Origin: Hemicordylus capensis
Taxonomy: Eukaryota > Chordata > Lepidosauria > Squamata > Cordylidae
Direction: 5' to 3'
Assembly (NCBI RefSeq): GCF_027244095.1
Contig: NC_069657.1
Span: 7,512,001 to 7,576,000 of the forward strand
Length of the DNA stretch: 64,000 bases
The number at the start of each line of letters is the position of its first letter. Within the stretch, counting starts at the first letter, position 1. The notes beneath the pieces were generated by a model. It did no database searches, was not told the origin of the DNA, and saw only the letters and a program-made list of their open reading frames with translations. The translations under genes were made by a program, and so were the position numbers. Positions 35,257-48,700 of the stretch are shown one piece after another.

Positions 35257-36658
35257 GTGCGCACCCCCCCCACACACACACACAAGCTGCTCCTGGCCAT
35301 AGCGGCTAAAAACTCATTTTAAGGAAGGAAGAAGAAAGGTATCTATTCTAGCTTTTTTCCTGCTGAGACCACAATATACGGAGCCCTGCTTATAAAGCCA
35401 TGGAGGTCAACACAAAGCTTTGCTGGACCCTGTTAAACATTTAGAGACTGGGGATAGAAGCAGTTTGTCAGGCAAAGCAAAAGATCTTGCTTTAATCTCA
35501 ACAATCTAAGAGCCACTGTAGCTGAAAGGGGTTTGGGTGGGGTGGAGAATCAGGCCACAAGACAATGCGGGCTTCTTCTTTTAGACCAAGTTGGCCTGTA
35601 TCCAGTTAAGCGTTTAAAAAAATGGCAGTGAGATTCTCTTACAATCAATTGGAGAGAAAAACGGTTTGTTTTATTTTTGTTGTGTTTTTTTTTAAAGGCA
35701 CACAGATTGAGAAGTGCTTGTATAAAAAGAGACAGGACAATAGAAGTCGAGAGAGAGTAATTCATAAGCCTGTGTAGAAAGACTTCTGGAATGGATGTAA
35801 CCAGAGAGTGTTACTGAGCCCTTAGAGATGTTTCGCTGAAACCGTTAAAACTATTTTCCATTGGACTAATAAAAAGGCTATCACACACACAAAATAGGCA
35901 GGTCAGACTTTTTTCCTGACATGCTATTATACTGACGTGAGATCAACTGAGATAACAACTGGAATTTGGGAGAAAAGCAAACGGTCAGTCCTGAAAGCTG
36001 GAGGACTTTAGGATGTTGCACAACAAAGTACCCATACTAAGGATTCAGGAGGACTGTATTTGGGTCAGTAAGGAATGTGTTATGCCTGGCGGGATTAAGC
36101 ATTTGAACACAATGCTGTTTTCACATACAAGTCCTTAGTGTCCAGTATCTGTCAAAGAGATTCGTTTGTAGCTTAGGAGAAAAGCTATTGTCAATTGCTA
36201 GATTATGAATGTCATCCACTGGAAATATCTCCTGCAGAAGCCCCCAATGATATAAGCAGAAGCTAACACAGAAGGTTTCCATTTGTTTCGCTGGGGTTTG
36301 TGCAGGAGATGTTCCTTCGGGGACTGTGCCCCACACTTGTAAACAGTTACAAATTCTGGATCTAGCCATTATGGAAACATTAGTCATGAGTGCAAAAAAA
36401 AAAAATTAAAAAAAAGTCCCTGCAGAAGAGATTCTTCCCTTTTAAACCGTAACAGAGAGAGGAGAACCCTGGTCAAAGTTTGGTTATGCAAGAGACGCTT
36501 CCTCCCCGAGTTGGTAGAAACTCTACACGCACAAAAATATATATGTACATACATACACACTGCAGGAAACAACTGTGAGTACAGTGCATTCTTTGTAGGT
36601 CTATAAGGAGTCAGGTCTGCTTCCAGTTAACACCAGGGTGGAATGCTTAATACTGCGT

Positions 36659-36730
36659 TCAGTGGAAGAAGCCCAACTTCTCACGGAGCCACTCCTCAGT
36701 GAGGTCTTCTGTATTCCTTATTTCAAATAC
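36659..36730 (-). CDS. GMFB: GMFB coding exon 7 and stop
   Basis: It encodes [20 protein letters not shown], then FFH and TGA. The acceptor is CCTTAAG. Confidence 0.97.
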   Translation of the reverse strand, partial: VFEIRNTEDLTEEWLREKLGFFH

Positions 36731-39700
36731 CTTAAGGACAGAGCGGGTGGGGGAGAGAGTGTATAAATGACAAAAGAAACTCTAGACAATTAACACCACT
36801 CATGCTACAATACGTTCAAGCTTTAGAGCTGCTACAGGACTGTGAAGATTATCAGACCAGAGAAGGATCTGAAAACCCCTGTGTGCGAGGCCAAAAACCT
36901 TTATTCTGTGGACCCTGCAGACCAGAAAGCCACCTTCTTGGGCCCTAGGAGGCTATTGTGCAGGCTGGCAGGGACAAACTGCAGGGTTACTCCGGCAGGT
37001 GGTTCTCATAGTGGTGGTAAACCTGTGCCTGGACCATTTCAGCTGCAGGTGTAGGAACACAGGAACATAGGAAGCTGCTATATATTGAGTCAGACCATCA
37101 GCCAATCTTACTCAGTACTATCTACACAGATTGGCAACAGTTTCTCCAAGGTTGCAAGCAGGGATCTTTCTCAGCCTTATCTTGGAGATGCCAGGGAAGG
37201 AACTTGGAACCTACATGCTCTTCCCAGAGCGGCCCCATCCCCTAAGGGGAATATCTTACAGTGCGCACAATTCTAGTCTCCCATTCAAATGCAACCAGGG
37301 CAGACCCTGCTTAGCTAAGGGGACAAGTCATGCTTGCTACCACAAGACCAGCTCTCTTTGTAGACTCTTAACTAGATACCTGACCCTACAAAATATCTCT
37401 GTGCACATGGAGAGTGAACATGTCAGGGAGAAGCTGGGCCAGAATCATTGCCGCCGACCCATTTGGTGGCTACACAGAGACGGGCCTTCTCAGTCACTGC
37501 CCCGAGATTGTGGAATGCGCTCCCTGCTGAGTTATGATCCTCCCCATCTCTGGCTATTTTCAAAAGACACCTGAAAACCCATCTTTTCACGCAAGCTTTC
37601 TCAGCTTCCTAAATTTGGGGTTTTTTAATATTTGGTCTATTTTAAAATTCAAAACCCGATTTCGTGGTTTTTAATTACTGTAATTGTTTAATTGTTGTTT
37701 TAAATTGTCTTTAAATTGTTAGTTGTTATATTGTTTTTTAATTTGTTTTAGCTCTTGACTGTTTTAGTGGTTTGTTTTAATTGGAAACCGCCCTGAGCCA
37801 TTTTGGAATACAAACAAACAAAAACTATTCTAGTTTTCTATGTGCAAAGAATTTATTCTTTTTCTGTTAGGGAAGGACATTGAATCATCCAAGCCCCCAC
37901 TTAGCCTGGGTTGGACCATTTCAGATTACAGGTTTCCCCACCTCTGTGAAGATCAAGCCTCTTGCCCTCATTTTAGGCCCAGCCAGAGATGAGGCCAGGG
38001 AGAAAGAACAGTAATAAGGGAACTTTAGGTTGCTGGGACTCGGACACCTCACCTTCACTGTGCCAAAAGGTAGTGGGAAAGCCACAAGAGCCAGCTCAGG
38101 CCTGAGCACCCCTTGCATTACCGGGGTGGGGAGGCTGGTCTGGACCAGGAATCACACTTGGGTCGCAGGAAGAGAGAGGGGTGCACCAGCTATTGTTCCC
38201 CCACCCCTCCAAATGGAGACCACGCCGACTCAGCCTACACTGTGACCATTGACTCAAAACACTGATCTTGGGCATTTTGCATCTTCATATTTCAATTCAT
38301 CCTAGACACTGATCTCTCTTAACAGGAGGTGGCTATTCCATTCAGAGACAATCCAATCCAATTGAGAAATAGGAGAGGGGAGGGGAATGGATACTAGGCT
38401 AGGCAGGAGAGCAGGTTTGTTCCAAGAACAGAACAGCTATGCAGAGGCTGGAGTTGCTGCTTGGCCTGAGAATTAAGGGCACAGCAGACGAGACGCCTAA
38501 ACAGTTTGCTCCAGCCTCCTGTCAGCTGCAGTGCATAACCAAGAACTCTCCCCACCCTGCCCTCCAATCACAATGCACTTGCAGTAAATGCAGGCTTAAG
38601 CTGGTCCCCAGTAGCCATGCATACTAGTGAGGACAAACAAGAGTAGAATCTCCCACCCATCCCCTCTCAACTTTGGAGATCAGAAGTGTGAAGACATCTT
38701 TCCTGAAATCCTTAAAACCAAGGCCACTTGGTTGTGCCTGCATCAAGAGAACGAGCCATTGACCAGGGCAGTATGCAATCCCCAAGTCATACCAGCTAGT
38801 ATTGGGCACGGCATTCAACAGCCTGGCCTTTTCATTCACAGAGACTCACATTTCTGGACTTTAGATGAAAGACTGTGAGAATTCCTAATGGAATTCAGGA
38901 ACTGTCCTCACAGTACTCCCCATGACTAGCAAAAGCAGAACTAACTTTGCATCGTTCTAGACCGAAATCTGCCTTGTAATGTGCATACAGGCCGCAAGGT
39001 TTTCCTTAAAATTTTAGGCATACAAGATATACACATCTTCCCAAAGACATCAGTGTCTAAAGAGAGGAATCCCAATGCTAGTTTAAATAAGGAAAACGTC
39101 ACAAATGCATCAAATCTGTTCAATATTGCTTCAGTTTTACCTTTGTAAGTTCAGCTGTCTGTACTAGCTTATTTTTGCTGCCAGCATACATCATCTGTTG
39201 CTCAGGCTTACACCCTAAAGTTGTAGAGGAGAAGAGGGAGGGGGAGAAAAAAGCAGAGGCAAAGTAAGCCGCATTAAGATAGTTCAACTGCAAGGGTTCT
39301 TCAGCCCATACTGCATTTCCAAGACGTTCTGGAAGTGACCCGAACATTAATCTAGCTGGGAGGCTTTGCTTTCGCAAAGGGAGGAAGCTCAGCAACAGCC
39401 TAGGCCCTGGGTATTTAAGAGAATGTCTTCTTCTCATGAGCGCCATTGCTCATTGAGATCTTCTGCAGAGGTACGTCTATGGTTGATACTGGTCTGGTGG
39501 CTACTTAGGGATGGGCTTTCTCTGTTGCTGCCCCTAGGCTTTGGAATGTGCTCCCTGTTGAGATAGGAACATAGGAAGCTGCCGTATATTGAGCCAGACC
39601 CTTGGTCTATCTAGCTCAGTATTGTCTACACAGACTGGCAACGGCTTCTCCAAGGTTGCAGGCAAGAATCTCTCTCAGCCCTATCCTGGAGATGCTGCCA

Positions 39701-42700
39701 GGGAGGGAACTTGAAACCGAGATGCTCTTCACAGAGCGGCTCCATCTTCTGAGGGGAATATCTTACAGTGTTCACATTTCTACTCTCCCATTCATATGCA
39801 ACCAGGGTAGCCCTGCTTAGCTAAAGGGACAAGTCCTGCTTGCTACCACAAGACCAGCTCTCCTCTCTGAGATAAGATAAGAGCCTCCCCATCTCTGGCA
39901 ACTTTTTAAAAAGGCACTGAAGACATATTTATTCACCCAGGCTTTTAATAATCAGAGTTATAGTTTTAATACTTTTAATGTTGTGTTTTAAATGATTTTA
40001 ATGTTAATGATTTTAACGTTTATATGATTTTAATTGTAAACCACCCAGAGATGCAAGTTTTGGGCGGTACAGAACTATGTTAAGTAAATAAATAAGCATA
40101 ATCTGCAGTGGACAATGTGTTAAAAAGCTGTATGGGAGGGCAAGACACCAAAGCCTTGCTGCGCAGCAGGCTTGGATATCCAACAGAGGACAGGCCGGCC
40201 ACTTTCCTGCTACATTAGCACTTGGAAAGGACAAGCTATGAATTGCTCGCTGGCCTGCTGTTAATGGAGATTGGGCTGGAGAGAACGAGAGACAGCGTCT
40301 GCTCAAGGGCACCATGGCAGTTGCTGAACTCTCCCATTCAGAGAGAGGGAGAGACAGGTGGGGGCTCCCTCCCCACCCCCCACATCCCCATTGTCAGCAC
40401 ATGCTGAAGTCCTGCTTCAAAAGGGCTTAGGCTCTGCTGTTTGAAGTAGTTTCATCTTTTGCTGTATTCCTAGACAGCTGCCAGCCATTCCTTAGGTTTG
40501 CTGATTTGTTTCACCCTTGCTCTGAAAAGCCACGGGTATGTTTAGTTTGGAAGCAGGCTATAAATGAATGAGATAAGCTGCTAAGAAGAGATTTGCTGAC
40601 TGGGCGAGAAGGACTGCACAGATCCACAGTGCAGGCCAGTTCCATTGGTACCCATCATCAAGTACGTGTTTTAAAGGCAGGGATCCCCACCTCCACGTTC
40701 CCAGATATCGTAGGACTGCACTTCCATCGTCCCCAGGACCAATGGCCTTTGGCTGTCCAACATTTAGGGGCACGGGGTTGGGACCCCCTGCATTAGGATA
40801 TTATACTACCTCCATACACACACAGGGTTGATTCAGACAACCACCAATGAGGAGGTGGGAACGGGCAGTTCTAGGCTACAGTCCTGCGACAAGCCAGTAC
40901 TTCCAAGTCACCAGAACCCAAAGGAGTCAGGCTGAAAGTGTCGGATTCCCTCCACCCAACTTCAAATGCTGGTTACAGATGTCAGGCGGAAGAGGAAACC
41001 CAACATTTCCAGGTCTGGACAACATCTGGCCGGAAGAACCAGCTGATGCCAGGAGTGTACGTCCCTCAGGAACCTCCAGTTCCTCTCCTACTTGCTTAGC
41101 AGTGGTCACCTAAGCCTGGCCATTGTCCGTCATCCTCACAACAAACCTGTAAGGTAGGTCAGTATGAAATGTGGCTGGACTGCAGCCACGTGCAATACCA
41201 TCTGCACCCCCAGCCCCCCAAAAGCACCACTAGTTTTGAGGGCCAGGGCCAGAAACTGGAAATAGCTACGGCTACTCTGCTCTATCCCTTTCCAACTGTA
41301 AATGCAGTCAGATGTTTGGGAAGCCCATCTAAGCAGCGACCAGAAAGCAAATGCATGCTTCCTGTGTTTAAGGGCCCTGCATTTTCCCTGCTAGTTTGCT
41401 TCCATCCCTCACATTTTAGTGCTGGTAACGTCATCTACGAGGGTTCTCTTGTACAAGCCCTGCTGGAATGGACAGAAATGGCTCAGACGACGTGCGCAGG
41501 AGAACCCAAAGCCATCAAGCATGATCCCCCCACCTCCTGCCCGCAAAAGTCAGGAAAAAGGAGTGAATGAAACACAAGGGCAAAAGGCGAGGACCAGCAA
41601 ACCCAATTGGGGTTTCTACTCCACACCTGGTTTGCTGCCACTTGAACACCCAACAGCAATGCAGGGGGGAAGGGCATGGAATAGGAGTCACCCTCACACA
41701 TACAGGTGGCCCTCGTTATCTGAGGGCCTCGTATCCGCGGCTTCATGTATCTGTGATGGGTCTTGAGCCATCTTATTTTTTGTTAGATTTATATACCGCC
41801 TTTCATCAAAAACAATCCCAAGGCGGTTTACAAAAGTTAACACATATATAATAAAAATGAGTTAAAAGTATTTAGCTTAAAATATAAAAACAAATCTGAT
41901 ATTAAAAATATAGTATACAAACACAGAAAACTATACATGGATAAAAACACACAGAAGCAGCAATAAAACAATCATGTAAAGGCCTGGATAAAAAGCCAAG
42001 ATTTAAGAAGCTTTCTAAAAACTGTGACGGAGTCTGAGGAGCGAATGGCCACTGAGAGAGCATTCCAAAGCCTGGGGGCAGCAACAGAGAAGGCCCTGTC
42101 CCAAGTGCACGACAACCAAGCCTCTCTCATTGTCAGCACCCGGAGCAGAGCCCCCTCAGATGATCTCGTCAAGCGGGCAGCAACCCTTGGGAGCAGGTGG
42201 TCCCTCAGGTATCCCGGGCCCAAACCATTAAGGGCTTTAAAGGTCAAAACCAGCACCTTGAATTGGACCCGGAAACACACTGGTAACCAGTGCAGCTCTT
42301 TCAAAATAGGTGTGATGTGATCCCAATGGGCAGCTCCAGAGAAAATCGTAGCTGCCGCATTTTGCACTAGCTGCAGTTTCCGGATATTCTTCAAAGGCAG
42401 CCCCATGTAGAGTGCGTTACAGTAATCCAGCCATGACATGACTAAGGCATGAGTAACTGTGACCAGATCTGCTTTCTCGAGAAAGGGATGCAGCTGGCAC
42501 ACTAGCCGAAGCTGTGCAAAGGCACCCCTGGCCACCGCCTCCAGCTGAACTTCCAAAAGCAGAGCCGGGTCCAGTAGTACCCCCAAGCTGCGTACTTGCT
42601 CCTTCAAGGGAGCATCTTATTTATTTATTATTTCTCTATGTAAACCACTTTGAAAACTTTTATTGAAAAGCGGTATATAAATATTTGTTGTCGTCTTAGA

Positions 42701-45700
42701 GACCCCGTTTAATTATCCACAGGTAGAAAAAATAAGCGAAATTCACCTATCCATGGTTTTGAGTGGCTGGAAGTGACTTCCGATGTCATTTCCGGCTCCC
42801 ATTTTCCAGTGGAGAGCCATTTTGGGGGTGCATTGTTGGAGAATAAGGTACTGTCCTTTTCTTCTCTTATTTCTGCCCCCATTTGCTTTTTTAGCCCTTT
42901 CCGACTGACTCAAGATTCCGTTATTTGCAGTTTCCGTATCCGCGCCTACAGGCAAGAACGGAACCCCTGCAAACAACAAGGGCCACCTGTACACATGTCT
43001 CAAGGTAGCGCACCCTTCTGGAGAGCACTAGATAGCTTGACTTGTTCTTCACTGGTTTATTGGTGCTTATGAAGCTGTCTTGCACCAAGGCAGAGCCTTT
43101 GTCCATCTCTCAATGTGGTCTATGTTGACTGGCAGCAGGTCTCGGACTTCCAAGGCCTTCTCCTGCCCAGAGATAGAGATGTCCATGAACCTGTTCGGAG
43201 GCCCTTTTATGGGCCTCCAAACAGGTTTGAACACTGGGATGGGGGGGTGGGATTGGAAGGTGAGCAAATTCCACGCGCCAGCTACTTTCGGCCAAGGAGC
43301 AGACGGGGCGGCAGGGAAGTACGCTGCTGCCCTGTAGGATGTTAACAATACCGAGCGTCAGTAGGGGGCAAGCAGAGGGAGGGGTAAGTGCACCCTCCCC
43401 CACCCTTAAAGTGAGACACATACACACCCCACCATCGAGCCACCCCCGCCTGGTTCCATGCACATCCCTACCCAGAGATGCTGCCAGGGGACAAACCTGG
43501 CCCTTCCTGCCAGCCAAGCAGGAGCTCTGCCACTGAGCAGCAGCCCTTCCCCTCCTAGTTCTCTAGCCAGCTAATGACCTTGGCCTAGTAGGCTTACCTG
43601 CCACTTACTGTTTAAGCAGGGAGGAAATGCATGCCTTCCCTGCTTGCTAGAGAGGGGGAAAAGCAACCAACCACCAAAGACCACAATTTTTCCTTCCCAG
43701 AGAGTCCAGATGTGTAGTTTTACCCTGAGGAAGCGAGTGCATGCTCAAAAGTGTACACAAGTGAGAAAAATTCCAAAGAATGGTTTTTTAAAGCACTAAA
43801 AGGCCCCCTGCTAACTGGGCAAAAAGCCACCTTTTTAACATGGTGATTCTTTTTACTGAGCATGGGGAGAGTAACTGGCCCTCTCCACCGCCAGCACAGA
43901 ACCTCCAGTGACTGTTGCTGGTGTCTATCTTATGTTTCTTTTTAGATTGTGAGCCCTTTGGGGACAGGGAGCCATCTTATTTATTTATTATTTCTCTATG
44001 CAAAACACCCTGAACCATTTCTGGAAGGGCGGTATAGAAATCGAATGAACAACTTGTTGCAGCCTTAGAGGCTTCACATATATTGTTCCCCACTGTGTGC
44101 CATGCAGAGACAAAACCACTGCCTGCACCCAAGGTAGGAATGCATCTGAGCAGCAACGGAGAGGCGAAGTGGGGAGCTCCCCAGCCCCACCCGCTCCTTC
44201 GTGGACCTCCCCATTGGCAGCCTCCTCTTCCTTGCTCTACCAGCCTCCCATCTTTGGCATCGGTTCTGCTTTGCTCCAAAAGCCAGTGGCTAAGAAACAA
44301 GGGCAGCAAACCCTTGTTGGGTGGTCATCAACCTCGCAGGGCTCCCACCATCACACGCGGCTCCAAGCCACACATCCCTCCTGGGACAGTCGGGCGGCGG
44401 TTTTCGGCACGGCCAGCTTTCCGTGCGGCCTTAAGCAGCGTCCATCTTGGCCGACGCATGGCATCTGAACCAAAAGCAAACCTGACATCCGTCAGCCTGA
44501 GTGCCACTTACCAACAGGGCTGGAGAAAATGAAGCAGAGTGGGTAAGAGACTCTTCCATCATCATGCTGGCACTTGTAGCTATAGACAATGAATGTTTTC
44601 TCAAGGTTAAGGAAGCTGGGCAAGGAACGGGGGCAGAAGCAGAGAGAGCAAAGTTATTCTTCGAATTTAGCCTTGGCAAGGGCTCCCCGAATGCCAGGTT
44701 TACTTTTTAGACAGAGCTTGAAGTGTGGGACATGGACTCCTACTGGAGCTTTCGCAAGGCCAGGAGGAAACATTTTAGATGTCTCTTTACACCAGTATGG
44801 CAGGATTACTCCAAGCAACGTAGCGGGTGAATTTAGCAGGCTTCCTTCTGGATTCAGTTCCTTAGGCCAACCTGCAGCCCTCCAGATGTTGCTGAACGAC
44901 AACTCCCATTGTCTCTAGACACAATTTATTGTGTTGTAGTTCAGCAACAGTCACCTTAAGTGGCACAGCGGGGAAATGCTTAAGTAACAAGCAGAAGGTT
45001 GCCGGTTCGAATCCCTGCTGCTACTATATCGGGCAGCAGCAGCAGCAATATAGGAAGATGCTGAAAGGCATCCTCATCTCATTCTGTGCGGGAGGAGGCA
45101 ATGGTCAACCCCTCCTGTATCCTACCCAAGAAAACCACAGGGCTCTGTGGGAGACAGGAGTCGGAATCGTCTTGACGGCACACTTTAGTTCAGCAACATC
45201 TGGGAGGTCTGCAGGTCGGGGTCCCCTGGCCTAAGCAGAAGAGACCACTCACGTAAGCAGGAGCAGCTCAAGGAAAGCCCCCACCGGAGGCAAGGAGCAG
45301 TCTGCTGCCTCTGCCGAGTGGCCCCAACCCCTACAGCACACCAAGGACGGCCCTTTTCCCTCCCAGCTGGGCTCGGCCTACCCGCTGCTCACTCAACACT
45401 GCTGCAGCAACAGTTGGTATCTTAGTTCCTTTTACCCTTCTAGCTCGCTCTTCCTCCGAGGAGCCCTACGCGGGGTATGTGCTGATGTCAATTCCCACCA
45501 CAACCCTGCGAGGCAGGTCAGGCCTCCAACTCTGCCCCTCCGGGACCCCTCACTGCCACTGCACGGCTGCTCCACATACCACTGCCTCACTTGCCTGCCG
45601 CTGCATGGCTGCCACTGCAGGGCTGCCACGGGCTCCCCAGCAGCTCTGCACTCGCCCGCTTCATCTCCACGCGGAGGAGACCGCCACAGCCCGAGAGCAA

Positions 45701-48700
45701 CAGACACCGGCGGGCGGGCGGGCGGACAGGCAAGCCAGCCAGCTGCTCTCTGGCTGAAGCAGACAAGCGCAGTGTTCCTGGAGAATTGGCAGCAGCCAGA
45801 ATTGGGCTCCCCTGCTTTTCTCCATCAGGGAATACTCCTGCGCACAAGAGCCATCCCCAACTCACGGGAAAGCACTGCCCTGTGCCCACAAAGCTGTGCA
45901 TGCTCCTTACAACCTGCCCAGTGACTTCCGTTCAGCTGTACAGACCTGCGCACTCCGGTCAGGCTTCCCCATGGACAGAGAGCTCCCACCACCACCCGTA
46001 ACGTGCCAAGAGCCTTAGACGGTGACTTCCAGCACGCCAGGCCCTGGCACCTCACTTCCTGAGCCACCAAGGCAGTGGTGCTGGCACCAAAGATGCCACC
46101 TAGGGAGCAATGCCAGCCAACTCTGCCACCACCGATAAAGCCCCATCCCCAGGACCCTTTCTTTAGTCTGAGCAACTGGTCCACTAGCAAAGACCTACGG
46201 TCCCCAGATGTGGTTGGACCCCACCCCCCATCATTCCTTCAGCCGCTGTAGCAGGGGAGGATAGGAGCTGTAGTGCTGGGAACCCCTGCACGAGTGAGAA
46301 CACCTAGCCAGACAGACCTCTGGATGGGCACCCATCCTCACCTCCCTCTACCTGAGCTGCTGCTTCCGTAACCCAATCGGACGCCTGCCGTTAGGCCGTA
46401 TCACTTGCCTCCCACTCTAATCTTGCTGACGGCTTGCTTCCACCTGACTTTGGGCCCTCGATTCTGTGATCACCTGGGACCCCGACCCCAAACAAATCAA
46501 GGTCCGAGGTCATTCACACGACCAAAAACTGGGCAGGAAAAGTATCCTACCCAGGTTTGGGTGCCGTGAGGGTTCGCAGATCTTGGTTGTGTGGGAGCAA
46601 ACAATGAGGCAGGAGAAATGATTATGTGGAAGTAAGCTAGGAGGAAAAGATGCTTTTCTGCCTCCCTTGGTCAAATGCTGGGTAAGACAGTGCTGCCTCA
46701 CCCAGCTTGTCCTCCTACCTTGCTTCCACACAATCCCTTCTCCCTCCTCCTACCTACAGTGAGGGAAATAAGTATTTGATCCCCTGCTGATTTTGTCCGT
46801 TTCCCCTTTGACACAGAAATGACCAGGCTATAATTGGAATGGTAGGTTTATTGTAGCTGTGAGAGACAGAACAACAACAAACAAACCCTCAAAAGCCCAG
46901 TGCCCAAAAGTCAGCGATGGATTTGCATTGTAGTGAGGGAAATAAGTATTCGATCCCCTATCAACCAGCAAGATTTCAGGCTCCCAGGTGTCCTTTCACT
47001 ATATGCAGGTAACGAGCTGAGATGAGGAACACCCTCTGTAAGGGAGTGCTCCTAATCCCAGCTTGTTACAGTACCTGTATAAAAGACACCTGTCCATAGA
47101 AGCAAGCAATCACTCAGCTTCCAAACTCACCACCATGCCCAAGACCAAAGAGCTGTCGAAGGATGTCAGGGACAAGGTTGTAGACCTGCACAAGGCTGGA
47201 CTGGGCTACAAGACTATCGCCAAGCAGCTTGGTGAGAAGGTGACTACAGTTGGCACGATAACTCGCAAATGGAAGAAACACAAAATAACTGTCAATCTCC
47301 CTTGGTCTGGGGCTCCATGCAAGATCTCACCTCGTGGAGTTGCAATGATCATGAGAACGGTGACAAAGCAGCCCAGAACTACACGGGGGGAATTTGTCAA
47401 TGATCTCAGGGCGGCTGGAACCATAGTCACCAAGAAAACAGTTGGTAACACACTACGCTGTGAAGGACTGAAATCTTGCAGTGCCCGCAAGGTCCCCCTG
47501 CTCAAGGCAGCACACGTACAGGCCCGTCTGCAGTTTGCCAATGCACATCTGAATGATCCAGAGGAGAACTGGGCGAAAGTGTTGTGGTCAGATGAGACCA
47601 AAATCGAGCTCTTTGGCATCAACTCAACTCGCCGTGTGTGGAGGAGGAGGAATGCTGCCTATGAGCCCAAGAACACCATCCCCACCGTCAAACATGGAGG
47701 TGGACACATTATGCTTTGGGGGTGTTTTTCTGCTAAGGGGACAGGACACCTTCACCGCATCGAAGGGACGATGGACGGGACCATGTACCGTCAGATCTTG
47801 GGTGAGCACCTCCTTCCCTCAGCCAAGGCATTGAGAATGAGTCGTGGATGGGTATTCCAGCATGACAATGACCCAAAACACACAGCCAAGGCAACAAAGG
47901 AGTGGCTCAAGAAGAAGCACATGAAGGTCCTGGAGTGGCCCAGCCAGTCTCCAGACCTTAATCCCATAGAAAATCTGTGGAGGGAGCTGAAGGTTCAGGT
48001 TGCCAAACATCAGCCTCGAAACCTTTCTGACTTGGAGAGGATCTGCAAAGAGGAGTGGGACAACATCCCTCCTGGGTTGTGTGCAAACCTGGTGGCCAAC
48101 TACAAGAAATGTCTGACCTCTGTGATTGCCAACAAGGGTTTTGCCACCAAGTACTAAGACATCTTTTGTGAAGGGATCGAATACTTATTTCCCTCACTAC
48201 AATGCAAATCCATCACTGACTTTTGGGCACTGGGCTTTTGAGGGGTTGTTTGTTGTTATTCTGTCTCTCACAGCTACAATAAACCTACCATTCCAATTAT
48301 AGCCTGGTCATTTCTGTGTCAGAGGGTAAACGGACAAAATCAGCAGGGGATCAAATACTTATTTCCCTCACTGTAGTTGTTTGCTCCCACACAAGTGAAA
48401 ACTGGGAGCACACACAGCTCCCAAACCTGGGTAGGGCACTTGTCCTACCCAGTTTTTGGTGGTGTGAAGGACTAGTGTCTGTGAGCTTGATCAGCCATAG
48501 CAAGCAACAGGGGCCACGTTTATGTCCAGCACTGTTGATTACAGATGCCTTCTTTTTAGGAGGCTCAAATATTAGTTGCTCTATAGATTTGTTTTCCACA
48601 CATCCAAAAGAAAATGCACTGATTCGTTGGCTTCCTAGGAGCCCTCTTTCTGTCGTTACACATTCCAAAATAGGCAGACTTACTCAAAGCCCAAGTAACA

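Larger units (their letters stand above)
29540..36658 (-). other. GMFB: Probable long GMFB 3' UTR and downstream region
   Basis: GMFB mRNAs are known to have a long 3' UTR. Downstream of the stop are two largely repeat-free blocks, 34900-36658 and 29560-31640. Between them lie MITEs (31995-32096, 33075-33205, 33320-33448, 34262-34443, 34513-34675) and GC-rich DNA. Minus-strand AATAAA copies occur at 35251-35256, 34131-34136, 33614-33619 and 29554-29559. Which one ends the transcript cannot be told from sequence alone. Confidence 0.45.
46513..48468. mobile_element. MITE split by the Tc1-like element
   Basis: Outer inverted repeats face each other across the Tc1 insertion: TTCACACGACCAAAAACTGG at the left and, reverse-complemented from the right end, TTCACACCACCAAAAACTGG. 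The matching interior CTACCCAGGTTTGGG is on both sides. Without the Tc1 element it would be about 340 bp. No clear target duplication was found. Confidence 0.75.

Noticed and set aside
41972-42607. A 211-codon minus-strand frame
   Set aside because: It is the L2 LINE 3' coding end, not a host gene.
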